Source: JBGMEA01 sp041447245
Lineage (GTDB): Bacteria > Bacillota > Clostridia > Eubacteriales > Anaerofustaceae
NCBI GenBank assembly: GCA_041447245.1
Contig: JBGMEA010000019.1
Span: forward strand, 1 to 64,000
Length of the DNA: 64,000 bases
Direction of reading: 5' to 3'
Position numbers and translations under genes: made by a program
In this document: in pieces, positions 60,817-64,000 of the stretch
How positions within the stretch are numbered: position 1 is the stretch's first letter
Layout: every line of letters starts with the position of its first letter
The notes under the pieces: model-generated
The model's database searches: none
Seen by the model: only the letters and a program-made list of their open reading frames with translations
What the model was told of the DNA's origin: nothing

Positions 60817-62712
60817 TTATTTCGAAGCATCCGCCATCAGGCGGCTGACGGAATCGGCAAATGCCGCCGGATCCTCAATCGGCAATCCTTCCAAAAGCAA
60901 TGCCTGATTGTAAAGCACCATGGCATATTCATTCAGTTTATCTTTATCTGCTCCGTAAATTTTCTGCAGAGCGGCAAATACGGGATGATTATCGTTGATC
61001 TCCAAAATTCTCTGCGCTTTGACCTTTTCACTGTTCGGCATTGTGTTCAGCACACGTTCCATTTCCAGTGACAATTCCCCTTCGCTCGCCAGACAAACCG
61101 CATGGCTTTTCAAACGATGAGAGAGTCTCACGTCGGACACCTTGTCGGTCAGGGCTTCTTTCATTGCCGTAAGCATATCTTTGTTTTCTTCGGCTTTCTG
61201 CTCGGTTTCTTTCTTTTCTTCTTCTGTTTCCGTGCTCAGTTTGCTGTCGGAAATCGACTGGAACGGTTTTTCTTCATAAGTCATGAGAATTTTCACAACA
61301 AATTCGTCCACATCATCCGTCATGCAGAGAATATCGTACCCCTTGTCAAGCACCGTTTCGGTCTGAGGCATCGCCTTGATGCGGGCAACCGATTCTCCGC
61401 TCGCATAGTAAAGATGTTCCTGAGCTTCCGGCATGGCTTCGACATATTCATGCAGACTGATCAGTTTATCCTCTTTGAGAGAATGGAACAACAGAAAATC
61501 TTTCAGCTTGTCTTTATTGGCTCCCCAACTTGCATAAGCACCGTATTTCAATTGAATGCCGAATGCCTGATAGATCGTTTCGTATTTTTCGCGATCCGTA
61601 TCCATCATTTTTTTCAATTCGGAACTGATCTTGTTTTCGATATTTTTTGCAATGGTTTTAAGCTGTCTGTCATGCTGAAGAATTTCACGGGAAATGTTCA
61701 GTGACAGATCCGGAGAATCCACAACCCCTTTGACAAAGCTGAAATAGTCCGGCAGCAGCTCCGCACACTTGTCCATAATCATTACACCGTTTGCGTACAG
61801 CTGCAGGCCTTTTTCATATTCCTTTGTGTAATAATCAAACGGTGCATGCGACGGAATAAACAGCAGAGCCTGATAGCTGACCAGTCCTTCGACATTGGTC
61901 GTAATTACGGCAGCAGGTTCCTGGTAGTCATAAAACTTATCCTGATAGAAATTCTCATACTCCCCTTCCTGCACATCCGCTTTCGCCTTTTTCCAGATCG
62001 GAATTCGACTGTTCAGCGTTTCGGTTTCGATCACCGTTTCATATTCGTCTTCCGTTCCTTCTTTCTTTTTGGAGTGTTCCATATCCATCAAAATCGGATA
62101 TCGGATATAATCGGAGTATTTTTTCACGATGCGTGAAATTTCGTAAGATTCCAGATAGTTGTCATAGTTTTCTTCTTCGGAAGTATCTTTGATATACAGT
62201 TCAATTTCAGTCCCGATGCTATCTTTCTCTGTTTCTTTGATTGTATAGCCGTCTTCCCCTTCCGATTCCCATCGATATGCCGTATCGGAACCGATGGCTC
62301 TGCTGGTAACCACTACTTTTTTGCTGACCATAAAGGAGGCATAAAAGCCCACTCCGAATTGTCCGATTACCGACAGATCGTCCGCCAGTTCGTTCTCCGC
62401 TTTGAATGCCCTTGTTCCGCTGTGCGCGATGGTTCCCAGGTTTTCCTCCAACTCTTCCTTTGTCATCCCGCATCCGTTGTCTTCCACTGTCAGCTTTCTT
62501 TCGGTTTTATCCGCCGTCAGTTTGATTGCATATTCTTCTCCGCTCGCAAGCGCGGCAGAGGAGTCGGTCAATGACTGAAAATGCCGTTTATCCAATGCAT
62601 CGCTGGCATTCGAAATCAACTCGCGCAGGAATATTTCCTTATGTGTATAAATCGAATTGATCATTAAATCCAGCATACGCTTGGACTCTGCCTTAAATTG
62701 TTTTTTTGCCAT
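60817..62712 (-). CDS. htpG: Hsp90-family chaperone HtpG
   Basis: The 631-residue protein has an N-terminal ATPase domain (LRELISNASDALDK, DNGCGMTKEEL, GQFGVGFYASFMV), middle domain (DSPDLSLNISREILQ) and C-terminal dimer domain. It is an ATP-driven folding chaperone. GAGGTA precedes the ATG at 62712. It is a single gene under a CIRCE element, so heat-inducible through HrcA. Confidence 0.98.
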   Translation of the reverse strand: MAKKQFKAESKRMLDLMINSIYTHKEIFLRELISNASDALDKRHFQSLTDSSAALASGEEYAIKLTADKTERKLTVEDNGCGMTKEELEENLGTIAHSGTRAFKAENELADDLSVIGQFGVGFYASFMVSKKVVVTSRAIGSDTAYRWESEGEDGYTIKETEKDSIGTEIELYIKDTSEEENYDNYLESYEISRIVKKYSDYIRYPILMDMEHSKKKEGTEDEYETVIETETLNSRIPIWKKAKADVQEGEYENFYQDKFYDYQEPAAVITTNVEGLVSYQALLFIPSHAPFDYYTKEYEKGLQLYANGVMIMDKCAELLPDYFSFVKGVVDSPDLSLNISREILQHDRQLKTIAKNIENKISSELKKMMDTDREKYETIYQAFGIQLKYGAYASWGANKDKLKDFLLFHSLKEDKLISLHEYVEAMPEAQEHLYYASGESVARIKAMPQTETVLDKGYDILCMTDDVDEFVVKILMTYEEKPFQSISDSKLSTETEEEKKETEQKAEENKDMLTAMKEALTDKVSDVRLSHRLKSHAVCLASEGELSLEMERVLNTMPNSEKVKAQRILEINDNHPVFAALQKIYGADKDKLNEYAMVLYNQALLLEGLPIEDPAAFADSVSRLMADASK

Positions 62713-62739
62713 TTGATTTACCTCATTAAGACTCAGTAT

Positions 62740-62766
62740 TTAGCACTCACCAGACATGAGTGCTAA
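62740..62766 (-). promoter_or_regulatory. CIRCE operator (HrcA site) before htpG
   Basis: TTAGCACTC, nine bases, GAGTGCTAA: a perfect CIRCE element. It overlaps the expected transcription start, 28 bases before the ATG. A second single half-site TTAGCACTC lies at 62833-62841. Confidence 0.95.
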
Positions 62767-62771
62767 TAAGA

Positions 62772-62800
62772 AGTATAAAACACCTTGCTCCGAATTTCAA
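62772..62800 (-). promoter_or_regulatory. Sigma-A promoter of htpG
   Basis: TTGAAA (62800-62795), 17-base spacer, TATACT (62777-62772) on the minus strand, directly next to the CIRCE element. Confidence 0.88.
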
Positions 62801-62900
62801 TACATTATGAAAATTTTTTTCTCTTTCCGACATTAGCACTCAATAAGTATGATTTGGAATCGTTTTCGATTAGTCTATATAAAATAAGTTCAAATTAAGT

Positions 62901-62927
62901 TAACTTATTCTTCTCTGCTGCCGAAAT
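62901..62927 (+). promoter_or_regulatory. Sigma-28 (SigD/FliA)-type promoter of the chemoreceptor gene
   Basis: TAAC (62901-62904), 15-base spacer, GCCGAAAT (62920-62927) matches the flagellar sigma consensus TAAA-N15-GCCGATAA in 9 of 12 positions. The downstream gene is chemoreceptor-like, which supports it. Confidence 0.6.
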
Positions 62928-63037
62928 AAAATTGAACGATAACAACTAAGGGGCTGGCTTATTCATATTTTATTCGTTCCGTTCAATATTAATGAATCGG
63001 CCAAAGGGGGTAACGCACAGTACAACCGGAGGTATTC

Positions 63038-64000
63038 ATGAAAAAACTGTTAAAAAAAGAAACCATTCTCTCTTCCAGCATCAAATCGAAAATGCTAAGT
63101 TCTTTCACATCCATTATGCTGATCGCTCTGATATTGTTCGGATTGACAGCCTACTTCAATTCCAAAGCTTCTCTCACCGACTCCATCAATGAAACACTGA
63201 CAAAGCTCTCAGAATCCACTGCAAATCAACTGGATGAAAAAATCAACAATTATTACACGGAATTGACGGTTCTGAGCAGCAACAATATCTTTGAAAACCC
63301 TCAGACAAACCTCTCAACCATAGCATCTGTCATGGAACACGATATTCAGATCAATACCATGTCACTGGATCATATGAATCTTTTGGATCTCAGCGGAAAT
63401 CTGATTTATTCTTCCGCGGAAACATCCGGCACTCTGAATTTTTCCGACCGGACATATTTCCAATCCGCAGTGTCCGGAACGAATGCCATCTCCGATCCGA
63501 TTACGAGCAAGATCAACGGCACTACCGTAGTGGTAGTCGCGGTGCCCACGCACGATGCGGCAGGAAACATCAACGGAGTTTTGTGCGGAGTTTACGATGC
63601 AACTACGCTCAATGACTATATTTCGCAGATCACATACGGAGAACGCGGCTACGCTTATATTATCAACAAGCAAGGCGTCATTGTCGCTCATCCCGATTTC
63701 AGCAAAGTAACGAATGCAGAGAATATGCTCGATGGCAGTTCTACGGATTCTCAACTCAATGAGGTCTATCAGAAAATGATTACGGGCGTGAACGCCACAA
63801 GCGAATATACTTATAACGGCGAAACCAAATTCATGGGCTACGCTCCGATGAGCAATGCTTCTTGGATCGTAGCAGTCACCGCACCGGCGGATCAGGTATT
63901 CGCAAAAGTTGACACGCTCACAAAGAGCCTCCTTCTGATGGGGCTCCTTGCAATTGCGGTTTCTTTTGTTCTTACTTATCTGATTGCTTCCGCGATTGCA
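63038..64000 (+). CDS. Cache-domain chemoreceptor-like protein (5' part, cut by window edge)
   Basis: The gene starts at the ATG at 63038 with GGAGG upstream and stays open to the window end (321 codons). A membrane helix (about 24-45) is followed by a double-Cache outer domain (FSDRTYFQSAVSG, GERGYAYIINKQGVIVAHPD, NGETKFMGYAPM) and a second membrane helix (about 300-321). Such receptors bind small ligands. The cytoplasmic part is missing; a methyl-accepting receptor is most likely, but a kinase or cyclase is possible. Confidence 0.88.
   Translation, partial: MKKLLKKETILSSSIKSKMLSSFTSIMLIALILFGLTAYFNSKASLTDSINETLTKLSESTANQLDEKINNYYTELTVLSSNNIFENPQTNLSTIASVMEHDIQINTMSLDHMNLLDLSGNLIYSSAETSGTLNFSDRTYFQSAVSGTNAISDPITSKINGTTVVVVAVPTHDAAGNINGVLCGVYDATTLNDYISQITYGERGYAYIINKQGVIVAHPDFSKVTNAENMLDGSSTDSQLNEVYQKMITGVNATSEYTYNGETKFMGYAPMSNASWIVAVTAPADQVFAKVDTLTKSLLLMGLLAIAVSFVLTYLIASAIA

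Noticed and set aside
62930..63037. c-di-GMP (GEMM) riboswitch in the chemoreceptor leader
   Set aside because: ACGCACAG recalls part of GEMM-I, but the conserved GGCAAACC and GCAAAG segments are absent.
1..64000. tRNA, rRNA, insertion sequences, phage genes, integration sites
   Set aside because: None was found on either strand by reading; intergenic spaces are mostly short and explained by promoters and terminators.

Overview
The window looks like chromosomal DNA from an anaerobic, motile, low-to-moderate GC member of the Bacillota (Clostridia or Erysipelotrichia-like). The signs are strong AGGAGG-type ribosome binding sites, sigma-A promoters with a perfect CIRCE operator, a multisubunit [FeFe] hydrogenase, a V/A-type ATPase, rubrerythrin, several small ferredoxin proteins, many diguanylate cyclases and a Cache-domain chemoreceptor. 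No rRNA, tRNA, CRISPR array, transposase or phage gene was seen. The genus cannot be fixed from sequence reading alone.

Layout. Positions 1-8090 are all on the minus strand: the first codons of an exported protein, a small membrane protein, a DASS-family anion transporter and a three-gene hydrogenase operon (hydC-hydB-hydA). The middle subunit carries an extra GltD/NfnB-like flavoprotein half. An AT-rich divergent region (8091-8926) with cre-like boxes and a perfect dyad separates it from a nine-gene V-type ATPase operon on the plus strand (8927-17570, order G-C-I-K-F-E-A-B-D). From 17703 to 22406 lie a CBS protein and a five-gene operon of three paralogous metallo-beta-lactamase (MBL) proteins, a GNAT and a VOC protein; the last MBL is fused to flavodoxin and ferredoxin domains. 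From 23114 to 31365 come an envelope-modification group (phosphodiester glycosidase, GT2-GtrA), several acetyltransferases, a ferritin-like protein, a YjbQ protein, and a ferredoxin-fused aldo/keto reductase paired with a Rieske oxygenase.

From 31473 to 42637 the genes are an EAL-CBS-GGDEF protein, a thioesterase, a DODA-type dioxygenase, an MgtA-like P-type ATPase, a PAS-GGDEF protein, a CbiZ/QueG-like pair, a 2-hydroxyacid dehydrogenase, a GtrA protein and a zinc-ribbon protein. From 42863 to 48098 an MMPL exporter, a secreted helical partner and a two-component system form one operon. From 48212 to 60041 are three more diguanylate cyclases around a 1672-residue surface protein with thirteen Ig-like repeats, plus a DUF1697 protein and rubrerythrin. 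The right end has a ferredoxin/Rieske pair, htpG under CIRCE control, and the first 321 codons of a chemoreceptor-like protein.

How the parts fit (inference): redox balance through H2, NAD(H) and possibly NADP(H), ATPase-driven ion pumping, oxygen and peroxide defence (rubrerythrin, ferritin-like, Rieske proteins), and a dense cyclic-di-GMP network next to a large adhesin-like protein. The strongest candidates for something new are the HydB-GltD fusion hydrogenase, the MBL-flavodoxin-ferredoxin operon, and the Rieske oxygenase/ferredoxin-fused reductase pair.
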